A stretch of DNA of 64,000 bases from Dermanyssus gallinae (Eukaryota > Arthropoda > Arachnida > Mesostigmata > Dermanyssidae): contig QVRM01005398.1 in NCBI GenBank assembly GCA_003439945.1, positions 124,001 to 188,000 of the forward strand, given 5' to 3'. Below, piece after piece: positions 24,322 to 36,583 of this stretch. How positions within the stretch are numbered: the first letter of the stretch is position 1; each line of letters starts with the position of its first letter. Made by a program: the position numbers and the translations under genes. Under the pieces are notes generated by a model that worked only from the letters and a program-made list of their open reading frames with translations, did no database searches and had not been told where the DNA came from.

Positions 24322-24521
24322 CCGAGCAAGATGGCTTAGTGGCAAAGCCTTTGCCTTGCATTCAGGAGGACTGGGTTTGAGACCCAGACCGGCCACTCTT
24401 AAATTGGTTTGCATAGTTTCCAATTCTGATAAGGTAAATGCTGGAGTGGATTAAAATTAGCCATGTCATGAAAAAACCGTACACAAGCAGTTGCCTTACG
24501 AAAAATCTCAAAAAAAAAAAA
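24322..24521 (+). mobile_element. SINE A, full length
   Basis: It begins CCGAGCAAGATGGCTTAGTG, with an A box TGGCTTAGTGG, a TTGCATT loop that would place TGC (Ala-type) as the anticodon, and a B-box region GGTTTGAGACC. The body follows: CTTAAATTGG..., CCAATTCTGATAAGG, GTAAATGCTGGAGTGGATTA and CCGTACACAAGCAGTTGCC. It ends in an A run at about 24510-24521. The acceptor ends do not pair, so this is a tRNA-derived SINE and not a working tRNA gene. Confidence 0.9.
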
Positions 24522-25529
24522 GATTCGACGCTCGAAACGTGGCGCATCTAGCGGCTACGTTCACACTATTCTTGTATGAGGTTTAGTCACGAGCAGAGAG
24601 CGCACATAAATGGGCGCACACAGGTTGGTCCCTTCGGCGGTTTATCGGTAAACCTTACTAGTACGTTGACGTCTGAGCCAGAAGTACTTTACCTAGAGAT
24701 ATATGTACATGATTTATTTACTGCACAGCGTTTGAGAAACGAAACAACATCACACACATATTAACACGACTACAAGTGGTGTGTTCACTTGGATATACAG
24801 CAACAGCAACAACGTATGCTAATGTGTACGCTTATAGAAACAGCCACGACGATTTTTACAGACAATCCTTAAACAATAGCTATTTGCTTTGATTGTAAAA
24901 GTAGCGTGCATTTTTAGATACTTGAATGTATCTCCCAGTCTGGGAGTCCCGGCAGAGGAAGTTTAAGAAACTGGTGTAGGGAGTACAAATTCGAATTTTT
25001 TTAAACAATTGCTTACGTACTACGACTAAGACATCAAGGCTTCCTAATGGCACAATTCTATTTGACTTCTCTATGCCAGTTTAGGCAAGCGGACCTATTA
25101 AACGACTAAAAAACTAAAACATTTCCTTGACATAAAGTCAACTAGTTTGAGATCTCAAATGCTTTTATATACAAACACTGTAGCTTGTCCGCGCTCATCA
25201 GTGGTCTGTTTGCATAGTAGACTGCCAGGTTAGGCATATGATACGAACCTAATTTATGGCAGATTTTTTCGTTGTGGAGTGTGAGCTCTCAACGTGCTTG
25301 TCACCAACCCCTCCCAAACGTAACCTTATGAAGCAAGTTTACATACATCCCTTCTTATGTAATAACCAAGGTTTCTTCATCTTATGGGATATAGTCACGA
25401 AAGTGGCAGGCGCCAGCTTGAATTGCAATTTACCCTACTATAGAAGCAGGCAGCAATTGTTACAAAAAAAAAAAATCCCTGTCTATTCGGTAGGATACGG
25501 AACAGTAAGTACGTAATGACTAAATGACC

Positions 25530-25564
<35 letters not shown>

Positions 25565-27382
25565 GTTGATAAGAAAAAGTTGCTGCTCCCTCGTCACATT
25601 TTGCCAAACTAGGATCAGTTGAGCTACAATTAGTCGCAATAACAACAACAACTTATGTCGTCAGCGGAATACCGATACGCCGGCCAGACATTCTTGATAA
25701 TTCTCGTACAATTTCTGTTAGGCAAAGTTTCCCCTCAAGTAAACCCTATTTCTTTCTGGGTTGTCCTGTTTTTGTAGACTATATATGTATATATATATAT
25801 ATATATATACCGACATAATATGCATACACATACAGAGATCCACAAACGAGGATACGCCTGCAATTGTACAATCGTGAACACACGTGGGTTTATTACAAAG
25901 CCAGACTAAAATTCACTTGAAGCGGTCACGTACATATGCGTGCATATATACTTGTGGCGTCTCAAGGAGAGTATTTAATATATCTAATGATCCGGCCGTC
26001 AAAGCGTGATGGTGTTGGCCTGACTACCTGGTCGAAATGTTCACCTACCGAAGTCCACCGATTCGGCTTAGGAGAAGCGCGAGAAATGCGGCCACAATGT
26101 AAATAATCTCGGGCGGCAACTGCGTCCCACTTGCTTCGGCCCAATAGGACGTCGGGCCTATCTATCCCTTCCCTTCATGCGCGATATAGGTCTTCGCTTT
26201 CGCGTTCAGCGAAGGAAGGTCCGTTGAAGTCTGCGGCGACGAAGCCTCGATGGTTTGGAATTTGCTCGCGTGCCTACTGCTATACAGGCTATACGCCGAC
26301 AGCCGACATGACAACACAATAACAACGTATCAATAATGGTGAATAACAAACCTCGTTGTTGACTAGCGGCACTAATGAATCGCTATGACCGGCTGAAACT
26401 GCACGGCGTCCACATTTATATAAACACAACAACACGTCGGTGGTCATTGTTGTTGCCGTGTCGCCACGACACCGCCGCCGACGCGGTAGTAACCGAGGAG
26501 AAGGATAAGGGGGACATCGAAGGGACATCGAAACTCGGACAGCAAGGCTTTGACAATACATTAAGTGTTCCCGCCTTTACCCAGATATCACCGTCCAGGC
26601 AAGAGGTCAGCGCGATGTGTGCATTATACATATATATATATATACGAACTCATGCCAATAATTCCACTTGGAGAACACTGATTGATTTGTTCTACTGGCG
26701 TTCCGCTGTATGTAGTCGCTGCCTAGGGTGTTTTTGCCCACGCACTGGCGTGCACGATTGTATCTGCAGTTTACGACGTTGCTAATGTTATGGCTGAACA
26801 CTAACACATAGATAATATATAGAGAAAATATTGCGATGATTTATTATTCATTTAGAATACGTTTGCACACTCGGCAGTGCTCGCCTTAATAAAAATAGTG
26901 GTAAAAAAATGTCACGTGAGGTTAAGAATTAGCTGTCCGTGTCCTTGCTTGATGGTAGCCCCCGCTCTTATGGGCCCGGTGCGAGCGGTATATCCTCAAG
27001 GTTCCTTGCAACGTTAAAACGGTAAGATCCATACGATTCCTCTTCGTGACGCCGAGCCCCAAGAGCGTCCTCGCAGATTCGGAGTCCCATACACCACTCA
27101 TAGAGATAGTGATGGATCCGAATCTGCGAGGTTTTTGCGGGTCGGGGAGCGCCGCTCTTAGGAACTCGACGTCATATTTGGTGATCTTGTCCTGCCGCGC
27201 TTTTACCAGGTCCCGGTTCGGGCCGTTATTACGAGGTCGGGCTTTAGACCCGGTGCGCCCGGTCAACGGAATACTCGCTCACGAAGCACCTCATGACCCC
27301 TCTCGCGGAGAAGACGCGCCACGTGATCACAGACGTCGTCATGTCTCTTTATAGTTTGTTTGTATGTACTATCTATGTTTTT

Positions 27383-27432
<50 letters not shown>

Positions 27433-28453
27433 ATGCTTTAATGTACATACAGCGTGAAAACCACGTGGGATCATTCCTCTATGGTTGCACAGTAAATGCA
27501 TAGAATGAGATGCTCTCCTGCTCTGCACTGTAGCTCTCTCGCATACATGCAGTTATAGCCGTCGTAGCGTTATCGCTGAGGGAGGACAGTGGCGTAGGAC
27601 ACCAAGCCGGAGGAACACGCAATAAAAATGGTTAAGAATCTATACGCAGCGAAACGACAACAAGGCTAAACACAGATGGAGAGGAACACCAGCGTGAAGG
27701 AGAGTATCTGATACAACTGCATCTCGTTTAATGTGTATGGGAAAGCGGCGCTTCTGAAGTTGGCGTCATTTGAGGAACAATGGTATACGTTTGAACTTCA
27801 CAATATAATTAATAATGCAAAACCACTTTGGCAGGTCTTGTAAAGCAAGCCCTTTATGACACCGTGCTGGGTTTCAATGTTTCCCAGATGGCCTCCTTCA
27901 GGGTGGGCACCCCTGTGTACGAGTTGTTTTGATGCGGCGAGATCATAGGATAAAAAAAGTACATGGCTTATACTCGAAGAACAGCCTTAAAGATCCGGTT
28001 GATTTAGAGATACTTTAATTAAACAGTATACTCATTAGGACCTTTGGAACAGTAGAAATAAATGTTTTTACCCAAAGTAGACACAAAGCCGCTAAAACCG
28101 GATTCTGTCCCACCTCCTCCCAGGCTCGGTAATATTTGGCATTTTTTGAAGCCGTGGGAGAGCCGTGGGGCCCTGTTATTTCCCTCGATTCAGCTCTCTC
28201 AGCCTGTCTGCTGCTTCTACGTATAGCCAGGAGTCGTAAACTCAAATGTTGTATAAAGGCACTAGCTTGCTCACGCTCAATAGTTTAGAAGAAAGTAATA
28301 CGTCTTACAGACAGAAATGTCGCTACGAGAACGCTAGCGTTCATTCTATGGACGTAGGAAAATAGTCTCAAAGTGGCAATAAGGTCTCTTCTGCAAGCTA
28401 TGTATATATAGTCATGTAGATATGAGATGGCATCACACGTGGTATATATATGG

Positions 28454-28500
<47 letters not shown>
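24522..28500. other. No gene recognised
   Basis: AT-rich unique sequence with (TA)n tracts at 25533-25561, about 25780-25809, 26630-26645, 27385-27428 and 28457-28496. A GC-richer patch at 26922-27300 has a 114-codon minus frame and a 102-codon plus frame over the same DNA. The minus frame (beginning MTGRTGSKARP) looks coding-like but matches nothing I can name. No RNA gene was seen. Confidence 0.5.
27385..27428. repeat. (TA)n microsatellite, about 44 bp
   Basis: An uninterrupted alternating A/T run ending ATATACACAATGC. Confidence 0.95.
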
Positions 28501-28510
28501 AAATATATAC

Positions 28511-29455
28511 AGGGTGTTACAGAATTTTTTTATAATAGAATATACAACTTGTAGAGCTCGTTAAAGCAAATATTTTTTTCCAATGGAACATGATCTCTGA
28601 GAAGTCTTGTTTCGGGGTGAGAGCGAAATTACTACAATTTGTGACACTAGTGTTTTTGCCCGACGTAGGAGCATAAAATGTGATGTTGCGAGACAACCAG
28701 TCCACCTAGATAGAAACTAACTAGACAGACAGAAACACTGTCGTGTTTCTGAGAAAATTCTGCCTTTTCCGAAGGGCATATAAGGCCGGTCAGAAGATGC
28801 GACACGGTCGTTTAAAAGAGAATTCGTCAAAAATGAAGTTCTTTATTAGCTTTTACGCCAAATACTTCCGAATCATAACCCTACGACCACCCACGTGTTC
28901 AAAGCTAATATATTCAGCAAATGCGCATTTCATGACAATAATTTTGGTACCAAACTTATGGCAATGCGAGCTGTGGTTGCGGAGTAATTACGATTTTTCG
29001 GAGGGCATGTCCAGATTAAGTGCATGAAAAATGACGCGCTGCGGCTGTCGCGCGACACGTCGGCGGTAGTGAACGTCGCCACAGTCATTTTACATGCACT
29101 TAATCTGGACATGCCCTCCAAAAAAATCGTAATTACTCTGCAACCACAGCTCGCATTGCCATAAGTTTGGTACCAAAATGATAATTTTGGTCATATATTA
29201 GCTTTGAACACGTGGGTGGTCGTAGGGTTATGATTCTGAAGTATTTGGCGTAAAAGCTAATAAAGATCTTCATTTTTTACGAATTCTCTTTTAAACGACC
29301 GTGTCGCATCTTCCGGCCGTATATGTCGGAAGAAGCAGAATTTTCTTAGGAACACGACAGTGCGTTTAGTTTCTGTCTAGGGGGACTGGTTGTCTCGCAA
29401 CAGCACATTTTATGCTCCTATGTCGGGCAAAAACACTAGTGTCACGAATTGGATA
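28511..29455. mobile_element. Foldback element (long inverted repeats), copy 1
   Basis: It starts CAGGGTGTTACAG directly after a TA in a (TA)n tract. The left arm (28511-29034) and right arm (29084-29455) are near-perfect inverted copies. Paired blocks include GAGGGCATGTCCAGATTAAG with its complement at about 29094-29120, and GGTCGTTTAAAAGAGAATTC with its complement near 29285-29305. A GC-rich spacer of about 48 bp separates the arms. The right arm stops about 120 bp short, so the right terminus is missing here and a LINE remnant begins. There is no coding capacity. TA flanks and CAGGGTGTT/AACACCCTG ends suggest mobilisation by a Tc1/mariner-type transposase; that is inference. Confidence 0.85.
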
Positions 29456-29460
29456 AAAAT

Positions 29461-31010
29461 GAGGACGCGATGCTGTGGGTCCAACCCACAGTTCCCGTTA
29501 AGGCGCAACAATTCGGAAAGGGCTCACATGGGCGGAACTCGATCGAGTACCGATAGTGTTTAGCTGCTACATATCGCCAACGGGAGGACTTCGCCGATTA
29601 TCTGAACAACCTCGCGGAGGAGATCAGGCGATGTGCAGCAAAAAATAAAGCCTTGATGAAAAAAATTTAGAAGACTTTAGTACGGCTGCAGTGAAATGGG
29701 GAAGCCGACGTTCGAACGCCAGAGATCGAAAGCTGTTAGAATGGTTAGCTCATTACGCCTGAATCGCTTCAATGATCCACGTCATCTTATTCCGATAGGC
29801 TCCGCGAGAAATTATGTGTAGTAAGTAAATAATGCTCCTAAAATGTAAGATTCGGGCGATTCGGCGTCGTCCAACCGTAGACATGTCGGGGTCGGTTGAT
29901 AACCACCGCTTTAACACTGATGGACAGTCGAAACTGCGGATTTCAGAGGGGCGAGCAACGCTGCGCGGTGGACGTATATGCGAACCAGAAATAGACAGGA
30001 AAGTAGAGGAGACCTGAGGAGGGGAATCCTATAGGATGAGATCAAAAGAGCCACGGCCAACTTTTTCCGACTACCTCGTCGAGAGCGCAGGTCGACGACT
30101 CTTTCCGCGTCGTGCTGATTCCGTTTGACCAGAAATAAAGGTGCTCGTAGATGAAGTACTACCAATGGTCGACTGGAAAATAATCGCTTTCGAGTAGCGA
30201 TCGCCTATAAAGGGCACCCGGCCCGGACAGAATACCGGCGGAAACTGTGAAGTTCCTGCTTCAAGAACAGCCGGAAGTTTTAAAATATATGGCGAGCAAG
30301 ATTCTAGAAGAAGGAGCCTATGCAGCGGCATAAGGGAATGCTACACTGACCCTAATAAGAAAACTAGGAAGACAGGTTATAGAACCAGGCGGATATTACC
30401 CGATATGCCTCCTAAACACCATAGAGAAGGCACCAGAGACGCTCATCAACAGGCAGAAATGCCAGACTTGAAGTTAAAGGAGACCCTCCAGAACAGAGAA
30501 TTCGGCTTGCGAAGCGCTCGACGGAAATAGCTAAAAAAGCTAAGAGGAAAAACAAAGGGCGGACCCAGCATGCTATTAAAATAGAGCACGACTGGATAGT
30601 AGGGCACGGGTTACAGCTGACACCCCAAAAAGGTGAAGCTGTGCTCCTTACAGAGCGGAAAAGACACGGTGAGGTCTAATTGGCACTGGTTGGAGTGGCC
30701 ATTAATTGGGCGTGACCATCGACAAGACCATCACCAGCAATGAGCACATCGATGGAGAGACGAAGTGCGCCAAGGCAGAAAACATCGCCAATGGCCTGGT
30801 CCGAAGATCCGAAGAATCTACCGACACGGAGAGCACAGAAGCACTTCAATTTTTCATCGAGGTAGTGCGCAAACAGTTTCTTTGGCAAAAAGACTGTTGT
30901 CACATATATGTGACATATTGCGAGCCTCGAGGCCGGACTCTGCCAAGTGGTAAATGTGACTTTGCGGGACAGACGTACTGAACCGTCTGCCGATCGGGCC
31001 GAACCACACA
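29461..31010 (+). mobile_element. R1/LOA-like non-LTR retrotransposon, endonuclease plus RT, decayed
   Basis: Reading across frames, the plus strand gives an apurinic-type endonuclease: FSCYISP, then EDFADYLNNLAEEIRRCAAK, and DFSTAAVKWGSRRSNARDRK followed by LLEWL (about 29674-29745), which matches the GDFNAKS..WGS..tNaRG block with changes. The reverse transcriptase begins at about 30213 with RAPGPDRIPAETVKFLLQEQ, then TLIRKLGRQVIEPGGYYPIC and LLNTIEKAPETLINRQ, then a damaged FGLR/RST block. It then jumps to WIVGHGLQLTPQKGEAVLLT and VAINWA-VTIDKTITSNEHI. The segment that should carry the catalytic YADD is missing, which indicates an internal deletion near 30530-30580. Stops and frameshifts abound. 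The 5' end abuts the truncated foldback element. Confidence 0.82.
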
Positions 31011-32169
31011 CGACGCTATGGGCAACGCAGACACAGAGCGAACGCGGGAAAAAGTTGGTGCGGGGTCAGTGCGGAACATCATTGATGTTCGTTGACATGC
31101 CACCTTTGTCTTGTGCCGTCCTCGTCTTCATTGGCGTTTAATCTATTTGGCCTGCCTATGTCCTGATCGGTCCTGTAGGACTGAACAGAGTTATCATGGC
31201 CCCTCGGTAAAGAGCCAGCCGAGATACACACTATCGAGTAACGAACCGGGAAGCGAAGGGAAGCGAGCCGAAAACAAAACGAAGAAAAGAGGTGTGTTTC
31301 CTTCGACTTGAACCAAGCCCATGCATAGTTAGCCGTCACACTATATGGGCGTGGCCACAGATAACCACTATGGGGTGTATATTTAGTAGCCTGTCGATCT
31401 TGACTATTGTGTCGTGGCTTTAGTTCAGCTTGTAGCCTTGCCTTGATTTGACTATTGTGGTTGTTGGTTGTTGCTACTATTGTCAGCGCTGTTGTTAATT
31501 TAGTAAATACATACAATTGCTAAATAGTCCCATTATCGTTGCGACTGTTTATGTAATCATGATTGTGGCACGACGCATGGTTTTCTGTTCTTATAAGTTG
31601 GTCACTGTCGTCACTGGCTCCATTGTCATTAGGATCGCTCCAGACAATGCTAAATGTGATGTAAGTTGTTGCTCCACGTTATACTACACCTGCCTATTGC
31701 TATGATATCTACCGCAGGTGTCATGTGTGACATAACAGCTACATACACAGCTGCAAGCTGCAACTGTCGCAGCAATTTGGTCGTCCCCGTGGCGTTTTTG
31801 TGAATCTCCCACTTTCTTTTGCTGTCTCGATGAGAAGGCCAAAAAAGGTTGTGCTGAATGCCGTAACATAACAAAGCGTTTAGTAATGTGGCGTTAAAAA
31901 ATCATACTCACATATACTTTCCTAAACGCAGGAAAAAATGTATAGAGATGTTTGCTTGCATAAACGTTAAAATGCTCCTGTGTATTGTTTATTTAAGAGT
32001 GCTAATAAGACCACTTCTGTTCTTTGTACGAAGCCGTACTTTTGTCGCACTACGGACGTTTTAAGTGCTCCCTGGGAACACAATGGTACAAGCATACTAT
32101 TGCGTTATTATAATAAGAATTATTATTATTGATGTAGCGTTACAAATGAAACTTCATATGCAACAAGAA

Positions 32170-32209
<40 letters not shown>

Positions 32210-35056
32210 GACACGGGCGATAGCCTTTTCGGCAAAATTACCTGAATAGTTATAAGTGTTTGAACTTATGTAATAATGGAAATTTCAAGCTTAATGAAGA
32301 ATTATTAAACTTAAATAAATTTGCCGTCTGCAGAAAACGGTTTCATATAAAAAAAAAATATATATAGCTAAATCGGATTAGTAAGCCACACCCCTGAGTT
32401 TCCTAGAAAAGGGTTTTCTTCTCTCTCTCTCTCTCGATTTGCTTAGCAAATGGAGAAGCCTAAGCACTGAGTATTGCTATAAGAACAAACGTACAAGCCG
32501 GAAAGTTTGGTATACAACATTGGTTTGACTTATCATTGTGTGCGGAAATACAATGACTTAGTACAAACCTAAACGATATATATATATATATACGTCTTTC
32601 TTTATGCAATTGGATAACAACTTATTGTAGTATCTTTACACTTTGCAGACTTATCCAGTGTCCCGCAAACGCTCTCTTACGTTTACTAAACATTCCTAGA
32701 CAACACACAGCCACTTTCTACTAAAGTAAGTACAATGTTTAAACTGTGTCCATTTTCTGTGATAGAATCGAATTATAAGTCATCGATCACAGATCGAGTA
32801 TGGTGATCCGCGTTTATGCTCAGAGTTGGGAGGCAACGTATGAACGCCAATGGCGACAACACCACATAGAGACTCCCTTGTCTACCACAGCAAGTTGCAG
32901 GTCAGGGCGATCAGCCGTATGCGTAAGAAAGTTGGCTTAAATTAAACAGCAAATATAAGAAGTAATATATATTATTCTATATACTCTCCTGATGACAGTG
33001 CAAGTATTGCTCACAAGAAAATACAATGTCAACACTCACACATTGGAGTCCCTGTCCTTCTTGCTATACCAAGATTTTTGATCATTGATTTTTTTATTTG
33101 GAGCAAAAATTGACCTTCGATGACGTGATTCTATTGTGTGTTTCCGTGATTAAAGTAAAGAACAACACACATTGCCATCGAGAGTTCCGAAAGACCGCTC
33201 GTGAAACTCACTAAGCGTATCCTGCAGTTTTCTGCAGTCTTCAGATGATGATGATTTTGAGGACAACTGGCTTTAGCCTTTTCAGACAGGGCATGATAAA
33301 CGCGTACATGGAAGGTTCTCTGGTGTTGCTATTAAATAAATTAGAAGTTTCTAACTAAAAAACATACTCTTTAAAGGCCGCCGTCAAAAAATATGTTCTG
33401 GAATCAATATATGTGAAGCTATGCTTTTATCTCTAACTGCACCCCACGGGTCTTTAAATAAGTTGAAAAACAAAGTACCTCAGTTGACGCTATACATATA
33501 AGCGCATAATAATTGTAATAATATATCCTAACAGGAATATCAAGTAACTCAAAAACGAGAATCCATTAGCGCTGCGATCGAGTAAATCCCGTTAAGGACT
33601 TTGCATTAGACGAGTAAAGATTGCAGTTTGAATCACGAAATGTTGAATTTTTGAAAAGCCGAAACGCTTATGTAAGGCCTGCCACAGACATAGTGGCGAG
33701 CTCAAAACGATTAGAACTTTGCTCTCTTTGCCACCCAAACAAGACGGCCACATCGACCAGCCTGCGTATTAAAGCATAAACGATCAAGCCCATAAAACGT
33801 CTTCGTTATATGATGATCTCATTGTTGGAGTGATAAGCCAAGAGAGCTACGGAAATCCGGCTGGCAACTGACCACATCATGGTGAAGTAGATAACGTTTC
33901 GACCTAATCGCAGACGCCTACGACAAAATTTGACCGGCCGGCGAATGGCGATCAGGAGGAAGAGAAGGACGATAACAATAACAACAACGGCAGCAGCAAC
34001 AACAACAACAGCAACAACAACGGCGGCGGCAGCAGCAGCAACAACAACAATATCAACAACAGAACTGTTGCCTTAGTACCTTTATGGTCATTTAGTTGAC
34101 GGAGACTTGACAAGTGATAGGCAGCCTGTATATGTGATACACGCCCATACACAAAATTATTATCCACGTGTTGGATAAATCGAAGTGTAACTGTGATTGG
34201 CCAAAGACCATTTGACATCAAGCCAGTAGACATACGTATCGAGTGCGCTGGCTGACCCTTCGCTCACCCATGCTCAGACAGGTAGGGAGCGTGAGTGAGC
34301 GGATCAAAGAGAGAGATGATCCCAATCAAAGATGAGAGCCGGAGGAAAAGACGATCTTTCCGTCCGAACAAAGCTATTGAGCCCCCGCATTATGGGGTTC
34401 CATCAGAGCATCGCCAGATATTTTTTAGGGGGGGGGGGGGTTGACCAGGGCAAACAAAGTTTCTGTATGTTTACAGCTGATCGCAGTCAACTATCGTTAC
34501 TGATCGCAGTCTATACAAAGTTCATATCACACGAGCTAGTACATCTCGCACGGACTCACCTGCCCGATGCGTTCACTCAATTCGACGGTAACTAACATAA
34601 CTTCTGCTCATCATCGAGAAGTATCGAGTAATCCGCTTAACGTATGCCTTAAAGCCTGTGGGATTACCTATGTATAGTTTTTGTTTGCTCTGAGAAGCAA
34701 GCCTTGACCGGTCGGATCCGTACCTTCCCGGGCAAACACCGGTGGGTCGCTGCAACTGACCAAACGGCGGGTGGTGCTTTGGGACGGCCTTGGGGGCGTT
34801 ATTGGCCAATAAATGAGCGCTGCTTAATTACTTGTCTTCTCGTTCTTCAGTTTTGGGAGGTTACACACCGGTTAATTGATCGTGTAATTAAACTGGCAGC
34901 ACTGCAACAAATGCCGCAGGGTACAACTGTTACAACAGAAGAGCAGCATGTTCTTCGATACTGTTAGCGTCAGAATGCTGTAGCGAATATATACACCGCC
35001 GTTCACTCAGGTCAGCGCAGCTGCGACTTTCAAGTTTACGTGAATAGCATACTGCT

Positions 35057-35093
<37 letters not shown>

Positions 35094-35128
35094 TTATATA
35101 GTAGATGTGTATCGTATAATGTTTATAG

Positions 35129-35166
<38 letters not shown>

Positions 35167-36459
35167 TTATATAGTAGATGTATATCGTATAAGGTTTATA
35201 GAAATCTCTGTTTATAATAAACGAATTGAATTCCTTACGATCTATTCCTTACTATAAACATTTTCATGAAAATGCATTGCTAAAATGACAGCTGACGCAA
35301 CGCAAGTCCAATTACGGCGAAACTCCTTGCGTAACTGTCTCGCGCTCTGCCAGGTTCAAGATGTGGAGCATTTTTGGCGCGCATGCGGCTAGGCGGATAC
35401 CTGGTATCGTACTCCGGACGTAGGGCAGCGGAAACTGCGGAGACCCTGACGACCACACTCGAACACGTGGCTACCTGACCTAACGCATCGTTCTGAAGGG
35501 TGGTATTCACGTTCACTCTAGTAGTTTAGCAAATGTCAACGCCTGCGACCGAGAACGTCCCCTCCAACAGTAGATCGCGCTCACATAGCAGCCCTTAACA
35601 GAAGAACCAAACTGAGATACCGAGTACAGCGCCAGCCCGCCGGACTAATCCAGTAGCACTAGTACTATTGTGAAGAGATCTTTTTGAAAACTATCAGAAA
35701 CAGGGTTATCCGGCTGTCATTAATTTGGACTCGATGGATTCGTTCGCCACAGCCGCGTTCATGAAGGCAATACATCTTACGGGTCCCGACGATCGGATTG
35801 CTTTCGTCGCCATAGAGATTGGTGCGACAATTAGTCGCCTCGGCTGGTCACATTTTAGAACAAGTAAGTTGTTTTCTGGAAAAGCTTTTCGGTTCGAATA
35901 GAGGCCCGCATAAGCCTGCTTTCTCTGAACTCGGGCGAGGTCGCATGCAAACTTGCCAATGCTTTCGCAGGCGTTGTGGGCTGAATCGCTTAGGAAACTC
36001 GCGACTCGCGCAGCGAACAAGCGATGATGGTCCCTGAGCTATTCTACATACAACAAGTCAAGCGCGCAAAACCGTCAATCATCGACAAAGTTATCAACTC
36101 ATCGGGGACGGGTACACTCTTGAACGACAACTTTGTTAGGATGCGCGTCGACTCTCGACTGAGCGCGAGCTAATAGCAGTGAAAACCTAAGCGTATATGA
36201 ATACTAAAGTTAAATAATAATAATAATTATAATAATAATACTATGAAACATGGTTATAATGATGATAATAACGGTGATCGCCTAGAATTAAATATTTTTT
36301 CAATTCTAGAATGTCTTCCGTCCTCTACAGGTTTAAAACTCACCGCGAGACATACCTTCAATGCACCGTGGGTTGGACATGTTGGGATGGAGGGATATCT
36401 AGGATCTCCCCAACAGTCCTAGTGGCAGCACGGCCGTTGACTTTTAGCAGTATATGGTT
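31011..36459. other. No gene recognised
   Basis: Mostly unique AT-rich sequence. It contains a (TA)n tract at 32173-32206, a CT run near 32420-32436, a (CAA/CAG/CGG)n block at about 33970-34062, an 11-base G run near 34431, the duplicated block at 35062-35205 and an (AAT)n run near 36213-36240. A minus frame of 145 codons (31079-31516) and a plus segment near 35700-35870 (INLDSMDSFATAAFMKAIHL) read coding-like, but I cannot assign them. The latter might be a retroelement ORF1 remnant. Confidence 0.45.
35062..35205 (+). repeat. Tandem duplication of (TA)n plus unique 43-bp unit
   Basis: The block CATTTATATAGTAGATGTGT followed by ATCGTATAATGTTTATAGAA occurs at about 35090-35131. It recurs with two substitutions at about 35163-35205. 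Each copy is preceded by a long (TA)n run, so the unit (TA run plus unique tag) is duplicated head to tail with a period of about 73 bp. Confidence 0.85.
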
Positions 36460-36583
36460 TGTCACCTATTGTCAATAAGCATCGCTTACAGAAACTTCGA
36501 TCAACAACAGGGATCGAACCTGCGACACTCCGGTGGATGACAACTTTGACTAGCGCACTAGTCCCCTAGACCACGACGCCACA
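36460..36583 (-). mobile_element. SINE C (tRNA-derived), copy 1
   Basis: On the minus strand it reads TGGCGTCGTGGTCTAGGGGA (an A-box-like TGGTCTAGGGGA), GACTAGTGCGCTAGTC, a long variable region and GGTTCGATCCC, a perfect B box. It continues TGTTGTTGATCGAAGTTTCT and AAGCGATGCTTATTGAC. The distance between boxes suggests a tRNA with a long variable arm (Leu- or Ser-like) as ancestor; this is inference. A second copy shares all these blocks at 58041-58155. Confidence 0.8.

Noticed and set aside
24322..24400. A working tRNA gene (TGC anticodon) at the SINE A head
   Set aside because: The acceptor stem does not pair and the same head with a fixed tail recurs at several sites, so it is a SINE.
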